This document shows, in pieces, positions 1-8,603 of a stretch of 33,313 nucleotides of DNA. A model generated the notes under the pieces. The model was not told where the DNA came from. It was given only the letters and a program-made list of their open reading frames with translations, and searched no databases. Numbering within the stretch: position 1 is the stretch's first letter; the number at the start of each line of letters is the position of its first letter. Both the position numbers and the translations under genes were made by a program. Source of the DNA: Pseudomonadota bacterium (GTDB lineage Bacteria; Pseudomonadota; Alphaproteobacteria; Acetobacterales; Acetobacteraceae); NCBI GenBank assembly GCA_021805665.1, contig JAJZEV010000094.1, positions 1 to 33,313 of the forward strand. The letters run 5' to 3'.

Positions 1-719
1 ATCCCGCCATCCACCGTGATGGTCTGGCCCGTGATATACGATGCGTCCGGCGAACACAGAAACCGGATCACCGACGCGATTTCCGACGGCTTGCCGAAAC
101 GCTTCAGCGGGATTTCCCGCCGGTACGAATCGCCGCGTTCGGCAATGATCGGATCGGCCATCTTTGTTTCGATGACGCCCGGCGCAACCGCGTTCACCAG
201 CACATCCGGCGCCAGTTTCCGCGACAACGCCCGGGTCAGCCCGACGATCCCGCCCTTCGCCGCCGCATACGGCACACGATCCGCACTGCCGCGCCGGTAA
301 GCGATGGAACTCGCGAAGACGATCCGCGCGGGCTCGCGCCGGTCGAAACGGGTGCTGAACGCCACCGCCATGTCATAGGCATTGGTTAGATTCGCCGCGA
401 TCGCCCGGTTCCACACGCCATGGTCTTCCGGGTCCAGCCCATCCCGCTCGAAAACCCCGGCCAGATGCACCAGCGCATAGACCGGCGCGCCCGCCGCCTC
501 GATCACCCGGGCACATTCCGCGGGCGTGTCCAGCGGCGAGGCGATGGTCGCCAACCGCACCCGCCCCAGGGTCGCCTGCGCACGTTCCAGCGCCGCCTCG
601 TCGATATCGGCCATGATCACATGGCCGCCCTGTTCCATGAACCCGCGAACGGTTTCGATACCGATACCGCCCGCCCCGCCGGTGACGACAATCCGCTTGC
701 CGGTGAATACCGAGGACAT
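1..719 (-). CDS. SDR family oxidoreductase (C-terminus cut by window edge)
   Basis: This frame is missing from the ORF track because it runs off the left edge; I translated it from the reverse strand. It starts [20 protein letters not shown], a classic short-chain dehydrogenase start with the TGxxxGxG NAD(P)-binding turn near residue 14. Further on are an SS pair and YAAAK (the SDR catalytic Ser and YxxxK), a PG motif after the active site, and the usual end [11 protein letters not shown]. About 239 codons are visible, so only the last few residues are lost. The ATG shares its A with the TGA of the upstream dioxygenase gene, which implies translational coupling as the last visible gene of a five-gene run. 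The substrate cannot be read from the sequence. Confidence 0.9.
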   Translation of the reverse strand, partial: MSSVFTGKRIVVTGGAGGIGIETVRGFMEQGGHVIMADIDEAALERAQATLGRVRLATIASPLDTPAECARVIEAAGAPVYALVHLAGVFERDGLDPEDHGVWNRAIAANLTNAYDMAVAFSTRFDRREPARIVFASSIAYRRGSADRVPYAAAKGGIVGLTRALSRKLAPDVLVNAVAPGVIETKMADPIIAERGDSYRREIPLKRFGKPSEIASVIRFLCSPDASYITGQTITVDGG

Positions 720-1600
720 CATGCCACCAGTGCCGGATAATCCAGCGTCGCCATCACCTGCGCCCGGCGCATATAGCGCGGCTCATCCGGCAGATAATCG
801 GCGATCGCATTGTGGACGGTGCCAATATTATCCCACATCAGCACGTCGCCCACCGCCCAGCGGTGCGCATAGAGAAACTCCGCCCGTTCCTGATGCCGAA
901 ACAGATATTCCGTGATCCGGTCGCTCTCGTCGCGCTCCATCCCGTCGATCCACATCGTATAGCCGGGGTTCGCATACAGAATTTTGCGCCCCGTCAGCGG
1001 ATGAACCCGCACCAGGGGCTGCGAAACCGGCGGCTTCCTGCGCTTCTGCTCCTCGGTCAGCGGATTGCGGCGCGATCCGGGGCGAAGGCGCATCACCTCC
1101 CAGAATTTCTCGAAGTCATGGGTCGCGGTGCGGCCTTCGATCTTGTGCTTTATCTCGTCCGGCAATTCGTCATACGCGGCGTGCATGTCGCGGAACTGAG
1201 TCTCGCCCACCGGCTTGCCGTTGCGCATCGGCACCGCCCGGGCATGCAGGATGTTCGCCAGCGCGATGTCCTTGCTATAGGACATATCGGTGTGCCAGCC
1301 CTGCCCGGCGTCGTTCAGACCCACCGGCTTGCCGTCCGCCCCTGTCTGGTTGGACAAGATCATGATCTCGGGAAAGCCCGGCTCATAATACAGATTGGCG
1401 ACGTTCACTTCCAGGTCGCCGAACCGCCTGGCGAAGGCGGCCAGGGCCGGGGTGTCGAAGGTCTGTTTCGGGAAGCACAGCACCCCGTGCCGGCCCAGCG
1501 CCCGCAGCACCGTCCGAAAATCGCCGTCGGACAGCGGCATGCCGAGATCGACGCCCTCTACCCGGGCGCCAAGGGTCTGACCGCTTGGAACGATTTCCAT
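719..1600 (-). CDS. TauD/TfdA-family Fe(II)/2-oxoglutarate dioxygenase
   Basis: A 293-residue non-haem iron dioxygenase. The metal-binding triad is visible: WHTDMSY gives HxD around residue 100, and GTVHNAI near the C-terminus gives the distal His. YMRRAQV follows with the arginine expected to bind the 2-oxoglutarate carboxylate. Family members hydroxylate taurine, sulfonates, phenoxyacetates or other small acids to start their breakdown; the substrate here is unknown. The track ORF begins 22 codons earlier, but [16 protein letters not shown] at 1600 matches the family N-terminus and has an AGGAG ribosome site 8 bases upstream. It lies between the hydrolase and SDR genes and overlaps the SDR start by one base. 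Confidence 0.9.
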   Translation of the reverse strand: MEIVPSGQTLGARVEGVDLGMPLSDGDFRTVLRALGRHGVLCFPKQTFDTPALAAFARRFGDLEVNVANLYYEPGFPEIMILSNQTGADGKPVGLNDAGQGWHTDMSYSKDIALANILHARAVPMRNGKPVGETQFRDMHAAYDELPDEIKHKIEGRTATHDFEKFWEVMRLRPGSRRNPLTEEQKRRKPPVSQPLVRVHPLTGRKILYANPGYTMWIDGMERDESDRITEYLFRHQERAEFLYAHRWAVGDVLMWDNIGTVHNAIADYLPDEPRYMRRAQVMATLDYPALVA

Positions 1601-1622
1601 GATCGCATCTCCTGTTTCGCCG

Positions 1623-2513
1623 TTATGCCGCCGATGCCGCCAAACGCACAACCGCGGCCACCACATCGTCCGGGTTTTCCCGCGACAGGAAGTGGCCCGC
1701 CAACGGTAACTGCCGACGTTCGATCAGCCCCGTCAGCAGCTTGTCCCGGGGGATCGAACCGGCGGGCGACCCGACCCCGTCGTCTTCCCCGTGCAAGACG
1801 ATTGTCGGGACGGCAATCGTCGGCTGGGCAGCAAGCCGCGCCTCCAGATCGTCGTATGCCGGATCGCCCGCGGCGTTGCCGTAACGATGCCGATAGGACT
1901 GGATCGTTACATCGACAAAATCCGGATTGTCGAAGCTGGCTGTTGTCGCCGCCAGAGTCGCGTCGTCGAATGTCCAGTTCGGCGACCACAGCCGCCACAG
2001 CAGCCGTGTCAGCTCCCCCCGGTTCGCGGTCAGCCCGGCCCGCCCGCGTTCGGTGTGGAAATACCATTGATACCAGTAACGATGTTCCTGCTCCGCGGAC
2101 CCGGGATTGCCCGAGGCCGCGATATCCTGAATCCCGTAACCGGTGATCGCCACCAGCCCGGTCACACGCTCCGGCCAAAGCGCCGCCACCACGCAAGCCG
2201 CCCGGCCGCCCCAGTCGTACCCGGCCAGAATGGCACTTGGTATCCCCAGCGCGTCCATGAAATCGCGCACATCGGCACCCAGCGCGGCCTGCTGCCCGCT
2301 GCGCGGGGTGGCATCGTCCAGAAACCGCGTCGCCCCGAAGCCGCGCAGCCAGGGCACCAGCACCCGGTACCCGGCGGCAGCCAGCGGCGGCACCACATCG
2401 TCATAGTCATGCACATCCGACGGCCAGCCGTGCAGCAGAATGACCACCGGCCCATCCGCCGGCCCGGCCTGACGATAGGCGATCTCCAGCACCGGAGTCC
2501 GAACGGTGTTCAT
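1623..2513 (-). CDS. Alpha/beta hydrolase, epoxide hydrolase / haloalkane dehalogenase type
   Basis: A 296-residue alpha/beta-fold hydrolase. HGWP near residue 30 forms the oxyanion-hole motif. GYDWGG near residue 100 puts an Asp at the nucleophile elbow, as in epoxide hydrolases and haloalkane dehalogenases rather than Ser esterases. HGEDDGV supplies the acid region and LAGHFLSRENPD the catalytic His. Tyr and Trp residues in the cap (YWYQWYF) would suit epoxide or halide binding. The start MNTVRTPVLEIAYR at 2513 lies 2 bases after the upstream SDR stop; the longer track ORF (to 3050) merely runs backwards through that SDR in another frame. The neighbouring dioxygenase and SDRs suggest one catabolic route, but whether the activity is epoxide, ester or halide cleavage is open. 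Confidence 0.85.
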   Translation of the reverse strand: MNTVRTPVLEIAYRQAGPADGPVVILLHGWPSDVHDYDDVVPPLAAAGYRVLVPWLRGFGATRFLDDATPRSGQQAALGADVRDFMDALGIPSAILAGYDWGGRAACVVAALWPERVTGLVAITGYGIQDIAASGNPGSAEQEHRYWYQWYFHTERGRAGLTANRGELTRLLWRLWSPNWTFDDATLAATTASFDNPDFVDVTIQSYRHRYGNAAGDPAYDDLEARLAAQPTIAVPTIVLHGEDDGVGSPAGSIPRDKLLTGLIERRQLPLAGHFLSRENPDDVVAAVVRLAASAA

Positions 2514-2515
2514 CG

Positions 2516-3238
2516 TCAGTATGCCAAAAACCCGCCGTCCACCGGCAAGGTAACGCCGGTGACATAGCGCGCGAGGTCGGAGGCCAGAAACACCGCCGGC
2601 CCGGCGATATCCGCCGGTTCCCCCAGCCGTCCCAATGGAATGCGCTGGGCGAAGTTGGCCATGTAATCGGGGTTTTGCCGAGCGTCGGCGTTCAGGGGGG
2701 TGGCGATCATGCCGGGGCCGATGGCGTTCACGCGCACGCCCCGCGGCGACAGCTCGATCGCCAGCGCCTTGGTCAGCGCCCGCACACCGCCCTTCGACGC
2801 GGTGTACGCCGCCGAGTTCGGCAGTGCCACGAACGATTGGATCGATCCGATATTGATCACCGATCCTTTCGTCGCCTTCAACTGCTCCAGGAACGCCGTC
2901 ACCATGTTGTATGGGCCATCCAGATTGATCGCCATCGTCGCGTCCCAATCCTGGCGTGCGGTGCCGGATTCCAGCTTGCCGCGGCGGATGATGCCCGCAT
3001 TGTTCACCAGCACCGAAACCGGCCCCACCTTCGCCGCCAGCGCATCGCACGCCGCGCGGTCGGAGACATCCAGAACGTAGTATTCGCCGCCGGTTTCCGC
3101 CGCCACCCGCGCCGCGCCGGCTTCATTGACGTCGGCAACGATCACCCGGGCACCGTTTTCGGCGAAAGCCTTGGCGATACCCTCGCCGATGCCCGAACCG
3201 CCGCCTGTCACCAGGGCCAGCTTTCCTTGCAACAACAT
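2516..3238 (-). CDS. SDR family oxidoreductase (gluconate/deoxygluconate dehydrogenase-like)
   Basis: A 240-residue classic SDR: TGGGSGIG at the N-terminus for NAD(P) binding, NNAG near residue 80, the catalytic Ser in the SIQSF segment, YTASK as YxxxK, then NAIGPGMIATPL and the end GVTLPVDGGFLAY. The length and the motif after Tyr resemble 2-deoxy-D-gluconate 3-dehydrogenase or 3-oxoacyl reductase relatives, but SDR substrates are not predictable from sequence alone. It begins 1 base after the stop of the previous SDR and ends 2 bases before the hydrolase start, so the three must be co-transcribed. Confidence 0.9.
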   Translation of the reverse strand: MLLQGKLALVTGGGSGIGEGIAKAFAENGARVIVADVNEAGAARVAAETGGEYYVLDVSDRAACDALAAKVGPVSVLVNNAGIIRRGKLESGTARQDWDATMAINLDGPYNMVTAFLEQLKATKGSVINIGSIQSFVALPNSAAYTASKGGVRALTKALAIELSPRGVRVNAIGPGMIATPLNADARQNPDYMANFAQRIPLGRLGEPADIAGPAVFLASDLARYVTGVTLPVDGGFLAY

Positions 3239-3239
3239 G

Positions 3240-4040
3240 TCAGTTCACCGCGACTTGGGTCACTGCGCCGCCGGTCGCCGTCCGCCCGCCATCCACTACA
3301 TACTGCGCGCCGGTAATGTTGGACGCGAGGTCGGAGGACAGGAAAATCACCAGATTGGCGACTTCCTCGGCCGTGCCATAGCGCCCCAGCGGAATCGCGG
3401 ACTGATACCGGGCGCCGACAGCGCCAGGATCGTTGGGGTTCAACATCGTCTGCAAGGACTGGATCATCCGCGTATCGATCGGGCCGGGGCAGATGCAGTT
3501 GACCCGGATGCCCATGCGCGCGACCTCGCCCGAGGCCGACTTGGTCAACCCGATGACCGCGTGCTTGGACGCGACATAGGCCGGCATTCCCGGTGTGCCG
3601 ACCAGCCCCGCAATCGAAGCGGTGTTCACCACCGAACCGCGTCCCTGCCGGATCATGACCGGCAACACATGCCGCATGCCCAGGAACACGCCCTTCACGT
3701 TCACCGACATAACCCGGTCGAACATATCCTCATCGTATTCGTGCGTCGGCGCGACGCTGCCTTCGATACCGGCGTTGTTATGGAAGCAGTCGATGGCGCC
3801 ATACTTGTCCAGCGCGACCTTCACATAATTCTGCACATCGGCGGTTTGGGTCACATCGGCGGCAACGAAATGCGCTTCGCCGCCCTGCTGGCGCAATATG
3901 CCGGCGGTTGCTTCGCCCGCCGCCTGGTCGCGATCCACAATGACGACCTTGGCGCCCCGGCTGGAGAATCCCAGCGCCACCGCCCGGCCAATGCCGTTGC
4001 CCGCGCCCGTGATCAGGGCGACTTTTCCATGGAAGTCCAT
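3240..4040 (-). CDS. SDR family oxidoreductase, first gene of the catabolic run
   Basis: A 266-residue classic SDR with TGAGNGIG at the N-terminus, HNNAG near residue 90, a TASIAG catalytic Ser segment and YVASK as YxxxK. It closes with ITGAQYVVDGG plus a short Thr/Ala/Val tail. The ATG at 4040 has GAGGAAA just upstream, a good ribosome site. It is the most upstream gene of the minus-strand run SDR-SDR-hydrolase-dioxygenase-SDR, so the operon promoter should lie in the 4041-4143 gap, where I see no clear consensus box. The two intact SDRs differ in sequence and are not a recent duplication. Confidence 0.9.
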   Translation of the reverse strand: MDFHGKVALITGAGNGIGRAVALGFSSRGAKVVIVDRDQAAGEATAGILRQQGGEAHFVAADVTQTADVQNYVKVALDKYGAIDCFHNNAGIEGSVAPTHEYDEDMFDRVMSVNVKGVFLGMRHVLPVMIRQGRGSVVNTASIAGLVGTPGMPAYVASKHAVIGLTKSASGEVARMGIRVNCICPGPIDTRMIQSLQTMLNPNDPGAVGARYQSAIPLGRYGTAEEVANLVIFLSSDLASNITGAQYVVDGGRTATGGAVTQVAVN

Positions 4041-4143
4041 CGTTTCCTCGCATCCTTGTTGGTATTGCGAGGCAGACTAGACCATCCATGCGCCGACGGG
4101 AATTGTGTTCAAAACAGCCAGCACCACTGCCCGCCGCGACCGC

Positions 4144-4338
4144 TCATGCTCGGCGGAGCTGCGCCTCATCGACCACGCGTTCGTGGTTGTCCAGCGCGCA
4201 CTTGGCGCGATACTGGCAGCCCTGGCTGGACACCGGCATCCTGCGAACGATGGTGTAGATACCGGGGCGAACATTGACGTTGGAACTGTTCGTCATCAGC
4301 GCGACTTTGTCGCCTGTCGTGAACTTGTAGTCGGTCAA
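4144..4338 (-). CDS. Small conserved hypothetical protein (TTG start)
   Basis: A 64-residue protein, LTDYKFTTGDKVAL at the start, with PGIYTIVRRMP and QYRAKCALDNHERVVDE. This resembles a small family I recall in alphaproteobacteria (pattern GDxVxL...PGxYxIxRxLP...YRxKs..e.HERVV); its function is unknown and the recall is not checked. The track ORF to 4473 is too long because it reads back through the csp terminator and into csp in another frame. The best start is the TTG at 4338, preceded by GGGAGGTGGCGA, a strong ribosome site at correct spacing. It begins only 21 bases past the csp terminator, so it relies on read-through or its own promoter in that small gap. Confidence 0.7.
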   Translation of the reverse strand: MTDYKFTTGDKVALMTNSSNVNVRPGIYTIVRRMPVSSQGCQYRAKCALDNHERVVDEAQLRRA

Positions 4339-4359
4339 TCGCCACCTCCCGGTTGAAAC

Positions 4360-4386
4360 AAAAAAGGCGGCGCATGATGCGCCGCC
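4360..4386 (-). terminator. Rho-independent terminator of the cold-shock gene
   Basis: Read on the minus strand, a perfect 9-bp G+C-rich stem (GGCGGCGCA/TGCGCCGCC) with a 3-base loop is followed directly by six T. It lies 7 bases after the csp stop codon. Confidence 0.9.
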
Positions 4387-4393
4387 CCAGATG

Positions 4394-4600
4394 TCAGCCC
4401 GCCTGAAGGTTGACGGCCGAGGTTTTACCCTGCTGCCCACGCTCCAATTCGAAGCTGATCGTCTGACCCTCATTCAGGGTCTTCATCCCGGCGCGCTCAA
4501 CGGCCGAAATGTGGACGAACACGTCCTTGGAGCCGTCTGCCGGCTGAATGAAACCAAAACCCTTCTGGGGGTTGAACCACTTAACTGTACCTGAAGCCAC
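4394..4600 (-). CDS. cspA: Cold-shock protein (CspA family)
   Basis: A 68-residue single OB-fold cold-shock domain. [16 protein letters not shown] contains RNP1 (KGFGFI) and DVFVHISAV contains RNP2, the aromatic patches that bind single-stranded RNA and DNA. Family members act as RNA chaperones and antiterminators. The track ORF starts 19 codons too early; the family N-terminus VASGTVKWF fixes the start at the GTG at 4600, with GGAG 8 bases upstream. The gene is monocistronic in appearance, with a strong terminator just after it and a promoter-like TATAAT about 87 bases before it. The leader in between carries a hairpin. Symbol cspA is used in the family sense only. Confidence 0.93.
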   Translation of the reverse strand: MASGTVKWFNPQKGFGFIQPADGSKDVFVHISAVERAGMKTLNEGQTISFELERGQQGKTSAVNLQAG

Positions 4601-4623
4601 GTGAAGTCTCCGCAACTGGCCAA

Positions 4624-4643
4624 ATCCCGCGCACATGCGGGAT
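4624..4643 (-). promoter_or_regulatory. Hairpin in the csp mRNA leader
   Basis: ATCCCGC and GCGGGAT form a perfect 7-bp stem with a 6-base loop, 23 bases before the GTG start. Cold-shock leaders are known to fold differently with temperature, so this may affect translation; that role is inferred from position only. Confidence 0.45.
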
Positions 4644-4686
4644 ATCTTACTTTTCAATTGGGGAGAGAACGGCGCGTCGCGGTGCG

Positions 4687-4692
4687 ATTATA
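4687..4692 (-). promoter_or_regulatory. Putative -10 box (TATAAT) for the cold-shock gene
   Basis: On the minus strand a perfect TATAAT preceded by TG lies about 87 bases before the csp GTG. No good -35 box is seen at 16-18 bases, so this would be an extended -10 type promoter. It would give a leader of roughly 80 bases. Confidence 0.45.
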
Positions 4693-4822
4693 CATCACAG
4701 GGCGGAGCGAAATAGGGATCTTGCCCCGGCTGAAAAGTTCAGCCGTCCAGCGTTCATACAGGACCTGCCCCCAATAAGACAGCACTTTGTTGGCCGAATT
4801 GTAACGCGATACGCCGAGCCCC

Positions 4823-4847
4823 AAAAAAACACCGTCACGTATCGGTG
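4823..4847 (-). terminator. Terminator overlapping the soxA stop codon
   Basis: On the minus strand CACCG, an 8-base loop and CGGTG are followed by seven T. The TGA stop of the soxA-soxG frame sits inside the hairpin. The stem is only 5 bp, so strength is uncertain, but the T-run is clear and it ends the sox operon. Confidence 0.65.
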
Positions 4848-7800
4848 ACCACCGGATCCGCGAGCTCCAACCGAGCCTGTTCCAGACAGTCCCAGACGTA
4901 AGAAACATACGACCGTGCCACATCGAGGTGGAACAGATCACCCGCGACCCGCCAAAGCACCACCGGAACCTTGCCCAAAAGCGTCCGCGTACACATGCCA
5001 ACCGGAAACGCCGCCAGATCCAGGTCCAGCGCACAAAATGCGTTCAAACACCATGCGGCGGCCGATCCCGCCAGTTCGATCGTGCGCGTGGCATGCGACA
5101 CATCGACCACACTGACCGGATGCCCCGCCGCCGCCTTCAGCGCCTCGGCCCGCAGATCTCCGGCATCGTCCGGTGCCACGATCAACCATTCATCCGGTCC
5201 CAACCACAACGCCGCCCGGTCGCGGGCGATCACAGACCGATTCGGTACCGTCGGCAGCAACACCCCGCTAGCCAAGCCAATGCCCGTCGCCGCCGGCCCG
5301 CCAGCCCGGATCGCCAGCCGGGTCGTCGGGGCTAGAACCGTCAGCCGAACAGAAGCGGCTGGCCGGCAGGTTGGCGCCCGCCAGGGCCGCGGCGGCAATA
5401 AAGGCTCCGCCGCCACCGGCTGAACCGGCCGCGCTTTCAGCCGCTGACCCGGCTTATCGATAAACACCGGATCGACAACGGTTACCGCGATATCGCCCCG
5501 CGGCATCCGCACGGACAGCGTTGCACCGATCCGCGCCCGGCCGCCGGCAATCGACGCCAACGCGAAACCCCGCCCCAGAGCGGGACTGAAATAAGAGGAG
5601 GTCACATGGCCCAGACTCGCCACCGCCCCGTCGCCTGCCACCTGCGCGCCCTCCTCCAGCACCACGGCCGGATCGCTCGGCAGCAACCCGACCAACTGCT
5701 TGCGGTTCGGCCGCTTCATGTCAGGCAGCGACAAAGACCGCCGGCCGACGAAATCCCCGGCCGCGATCGTCCATGCCAACCCCGCGTCGTCCGGCGTGAC
5801 GGTTCCGTCGGTGTCCTGCCCGACGACGATGTAGCCTTTCTCCGCGCGCAGCACATGCATCGCGTCGGTGCCATACGGGGTCACGCCGCGCTGGAGGAAG
5901 GTATCCCACACGCGCTGCGCCTGATCCGGCGGCACGTTCAGTTCGAACCCCGCCTCCCCGGTGAAGCTCACCCGGAACAGGCGCAGCGGAATGTCGCGGA
6001 TATGGCCATCCCGCACGCTCATATGCGGCATCGGCCCAAGGTCGATATCCGGGATGAACGGCGCCAGCACCTCCGCCGACCGCGGCCCCTGCACCGCGAT
6101 CACCGCCCATTGTTCGGTGATCGAGGTCAGCCAGACCCGTAAGCCGGGGAATTCGGTTTGCAGGTAATCTTCCATGTGGTGCAACACGAAGGCCGCATCG
6201 GCGGTCGTGGTTGTCACATGAAACCGATCGGCGGTCAGCCGGGCGACGATGCCGTCGTCGCGGATGAAACCATCCTCCCCGGTCAGCACCGCATAGCGGC
6301 AGCGCCCGGGCACCAGGCCGGTGAAATCGCCAGTGTAGATCAGACTCAGGAACGCCGCCGCATCGGGTCCGGCAACCTCGATCTTGCCCAGCGTGCTGGC
6401 ATCCAGCATGCCGGCTTCGTTGCGGACAGCCAGACATTCCCGCACCGTGGCCGCTTCGGCGGTTTCGTTGCCCACCGGATAGCAGCGCGCGCGTTTCCAG
6501 GTGCCGGCATCCTCCAGAACCACACCCGCCGCCGCGATGGGCGGCAGCCTGACGGGCGCGAACAACGCCCCCCTGGCAACACCGGCAAAGGCGCCGAACG
6601 TGACCGGTGTGTACGGCGGGCGGAACGTGGTCAGACCGACCGCCTGCATGTCCTGCCCGGTCAGGGCCGCCATGGTGGCCAGGGCGTTCAGGTTGGAGGT
6701 CTTGCCCTGGTCGGTGGCCATCCCCGCCGTGGTGTAGCGCTTCGTATGCTCGATCGAAACGAAACCCTCGGCGGCGGCGATGGCCAGGTCCTTGGTCGTG
6801 ACATCGTTCTGGAAATCCACGAACGCCGACCGGTGCGGCTTGGCCGCGGCCGGTGGCCGTCCATGCGCCAGCGCCGGCATCCCGGCCACGGCGAAACGCC
6901 GCGGCTCGCTGCCCCCGGCCTCGGTCCCGTCGCGCAGGCAGGCAGCCAGGTCGAACACCCCGGCACAGGCCCCGACCGCACCTTCCGACGGCAGACAGGT
7001 GCCGGAGCCGGCATCGAACACAAGCTGCCCGCGCGACTGGCTGAACAGATGCACCGACGGAGTCCACCCGCCCGACATCAGGATCGTATCGCAAGGAATG
7101 ACGCCTGTGCCGTCGGACAGCTTGGCGGAATGGACGCGCGACCGGCCCTCGGTCCCGGCGATCGTCTGGCCGGCGCGGATCGCGATCCCCAGCGCGCGCG
7201 CCGCCTGAACCGCCTCGCCATCCACCCGGGTCCGGCTATCGACGATACCGGCGATTTCGGTTCCCGCCGCGTGCAGATCGATCGCGGCGCGGTAGGCGCT
7301 GTCATTGTCGGTGGCGATCACGATCCGCCCGCCCACCTTTACGCCATAACGGTGCAGATACGTTCGCGCCGCCCCGGCCAGCATGATGCCGGGACGGTCG
7401 TTGCCGGGAAACACCAGCGGCCGTTCGATCGCACCGGTTGCCAGCACCACTCGTTCGGCCCGCACCTGCCACAACCGCTCCCGCGGCAAGGTCCCGTCCA
7501 GCTGCGCCAGATGATCGGTGACGCGTTCCAGCAGCCCGATCGTGTTGCCGGGATACCACCCGAACGCGGTCGTGCGGGGCAGCAGAGTGACCGACCCGCC
7601 CAGCGTGGCGATCGCCTCGCGCACCCAGTCCGGCGCGGGCCAGCCGTCGATCGTGACGCCGGGTTCGTCCAGCAGCGAACCGCCCGGTTCGGCCTGCTCA
7701 TCGCACAGGATCACCCGGGCACCGGTCGCCGAGGCCCCCAATGCGGCCGCCAGACCAGCCGGTCCGCCGCCGACGATCAGCACGTCGCAATGGCCGTACC

Positions 7801-8299
7801 GGTGCGAATACCGATCCGGATCGGCTTCTTCCGGCGCCCTGCCCAGCCCGGCCGCTCGGCGGATCAGCGGCTCATAGACACGCCGCCAGAACGACGGCGG
7901 CCACATGAAGCTTTTGTAGTAGAACCCGGCCGAAATCAGCGGCGCGGCCAGTCCCGCCGCTGCCCCCAGATCGAAACGCAACGACGGGAAGCGGTTCTGG
8001 CTGCGGGCGGTCAGCCCGTCGTACAGCTCGATCGCGGTCGCCCGCAGGTTGGGCGTGATCCGCCCCGGCCCGCGGTCGATCGCGACCAGCGCGTTCGGTT
8101 CCTCCGACCCCGCCGACAGGATGCCGCGCGGGCGGTGATACTTGAACGACCGCCCAACCAGATGCACATCGTTGGCCAGCAGCGCGGAGGCCAGCGTATC
8201 GCCGGCATAACCCTCGTACGGCTGTCCATCGAAACTAAAACGAACCGGTCGGCCGCGATCGACACGCCCGCCCGCCGCGGTTCGGAACGGCTGGGTCAT
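4835..8299 (-). CDS. soxA: Sarcosine oxidase alpha subunit fused to gamma subunit (SoxA-SoxG)
   Basis: A 1154-residue protein. Residues about 15-80 are the Fer2-like N-terminal domain of SoxA (RPVRFSFDGQPYEG, RSFKYHRPRG). About 171-550 is the pyridine-nucleotide/FAD fold (VLIVGGGPAGLAA, then GAIERPLVFPGNDRPG). About 580-950 is the GCV_T-like tetrahydrofolate domain (SFTGEAGFELNVP). SoxA of about 960 residues normally stops near DKPGQRLKARP, but here the frame continues for about 196 residues with SoxG features: GPDEWLIV, VVDVSHATRTIEL, AFPVGMCTRTLLGK and DVARSYVSYVW. So alpha and gamma subunits are one chain. The enzyme oxidises sarcosine to glycine, passing C1 units to folate. The ATG at 8299 follows soxD by 34 bases; the ribosome site is weak. 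Confidence 0.93.
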   Translation of the reverse strand: MTQPFRTAAGGRVDRGRPVRFSFDGQPYEGYAGDTLASALLANDVHLVGRSFKYHRPRGILSAGSEEPNALVAIDRGPGRITPNLRATAIELYDGLTARSQNRFPSLRFDLGAAAGLAAPLISAGFYYKSFMWPPSFWRRVYEPLIRRAAGLGRAPEEADPDRYSHRYGHCDVLIVGGGPAGLAAALGASATGARVILCDEQAEPGGSLLDEPGVTIDGWPAPDWVREAIATLGGSVTLLPRTTAFGWYPGNTIGLLERVTDHLAQLDGTLPRERLWQVRAERVVLATGAIERPLVFPGNDRPGIMLAGAARTYLHRYGVKVGGRIVIATDNDSAYRAAIDLHAAGTEIAGIVDSRTRVDGEAVQAARALGIAIRAGQTIAGTEGRSRVHSAKLSDGTGVIPCDTILMSGGWTPSVHLFSQSRGQLVFDAGSGTCLPSEGAVGACAGVFDLAACLRDGTEAGGSEPRRFAVAGMPALAHGRPPAAAKPHRSAFVDFQNDVTTKDLAIAAAEGFVSIEHTKRYTTAGMATDQGKTSNLNALATMAALTGQDMQAVGLTTFRPPYTPVTFGAFAGVARGALFAPVRLPPIAAAGVVLEDAGTWKRARCYPVGNETAEAATVRECLAVRNEAGMLDASTLGKIEVAGPDAAAFLSLIYTGDFTGLVPGRCRYAVLTGEDGFIRDDGIVARLTADRFHVTTTTADAAFVLHHMEDYLQTEFPGLRVWLTSITEQWAVIAVQGPRSAEVLAPFIPDIDLGPMPHMSVRDGHIRDIPLRLFRVSFTGEAGFELNVPPDQAQRVWDTFLQRGVTPYGTDAMHVLRAEKGYIVVGQDTDGTVTPDDAGLAWTIAAGDFVGRRSLSLPDMKRPNRKQLVGLLPSDPAVVLEEGAQVAGDGAVASLGHVTSSYFSPALGRGFALASIAGGRARIGATLSVRMPRGDIAVTVVDPVFIDKPGQRLKARPVQPVAAEPLLPPRPWRAPTCRPAASVRLTVLAPTTRLAIRAGGPAATGIGLASGVLLPTVPNRSVIARDRAALWLGPDEWLIVAPDDAGDLRAEALKAAAGHPVSVVDVSHATRTIELAGSAAAWCLNAFCALDLDLAAFPVGMCTRTLLGKVPVVLWRVAGDLFHLDVARSYVSYVWDCLEQARLELADPVVTDT

Positions 8300-8333
8300 C
8301 GACGGCACCGGCCATCGGGACAAGGAATGCCGC

Positions 8334-8603
8334 TCACGCCACCGCCTCGCCGGGTTTGTGGGTCGAGGCGATCCGGTCGGTGACGGTATCCCGCACGCAG
8401 GTGAAAAACCGGCCGCAGCCATGCAGGTGGCGCCAGCGTTCCACATGCCGCCCCTTGGGATTGTCGCGCAGATGAAGGTAGGCGCCCCAAGCGGCATCGC
8501 TGACCGCCGCCGGATCCGCCGGCCGGATCACACCGGCCTGACCGCCATAGCGGAACTCGTTTTCCGGACGCGGTCCGCACCAGGGGCAGGGAATCCGCAG
8601 CAT
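8334..8603 (-). CDS. soxD: Sarcosine oxidase delta subunit
   Basis: An 89-residue SoxD. It opens [17 protein letters not shown], the CxxC plus R-x-E-x-E-F pattern of the zinc-binding delta subunit. It carries the usual GAYLHLRDNPKGRHVERW core and a second Cys-containing segment GCGRFFTCVRDTVT. Known delta subunits are small zinc proteins of the alpha-beta-gamma-delta sarcosine oxidase complex. The ATG at 8603 shares its A with the TGA of soxB, so translation is coupled. The track shows it only as the tail of a longer shadow frame. Gene order B-D-A-G is that of known sox operons, except that A and G are fused here. Confidence 0.93.
   Translation of the reverse strand: MLRIPCPWCGPRPENEFRYGGQAGVIRPADPAAVSDAAWGAYLHLRDNPKGRHVERWRHLHGCGRFFTCVRDTVTDRIASTHKPGEAVA

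Noticed and set aside
812-2146. 444-aa plus-strand ORF opposite the dioxygenase and hydrolase
   Set aside because: Antisense shadow; the minus-strand frames carry complete TauD and hydrolase motifs.
1623-3050. 475-aa minus-strand frame that seems to fuse an SDR-like segment to the hydrolase
   Set aside because: The extra N-terminal part is the SDR gene read in the wrong frame; the hydrolase has its own start at 2513.
6158-8383. 741-aa plus-strand ORF opposite soxA
   Set aside because: It is the antisense shadow of the soxA-soxG frame: high-G+C coding DNA gives long open frames on the other strand. Composition is Arg/Gln/Gly/Pro-rich with no domain.
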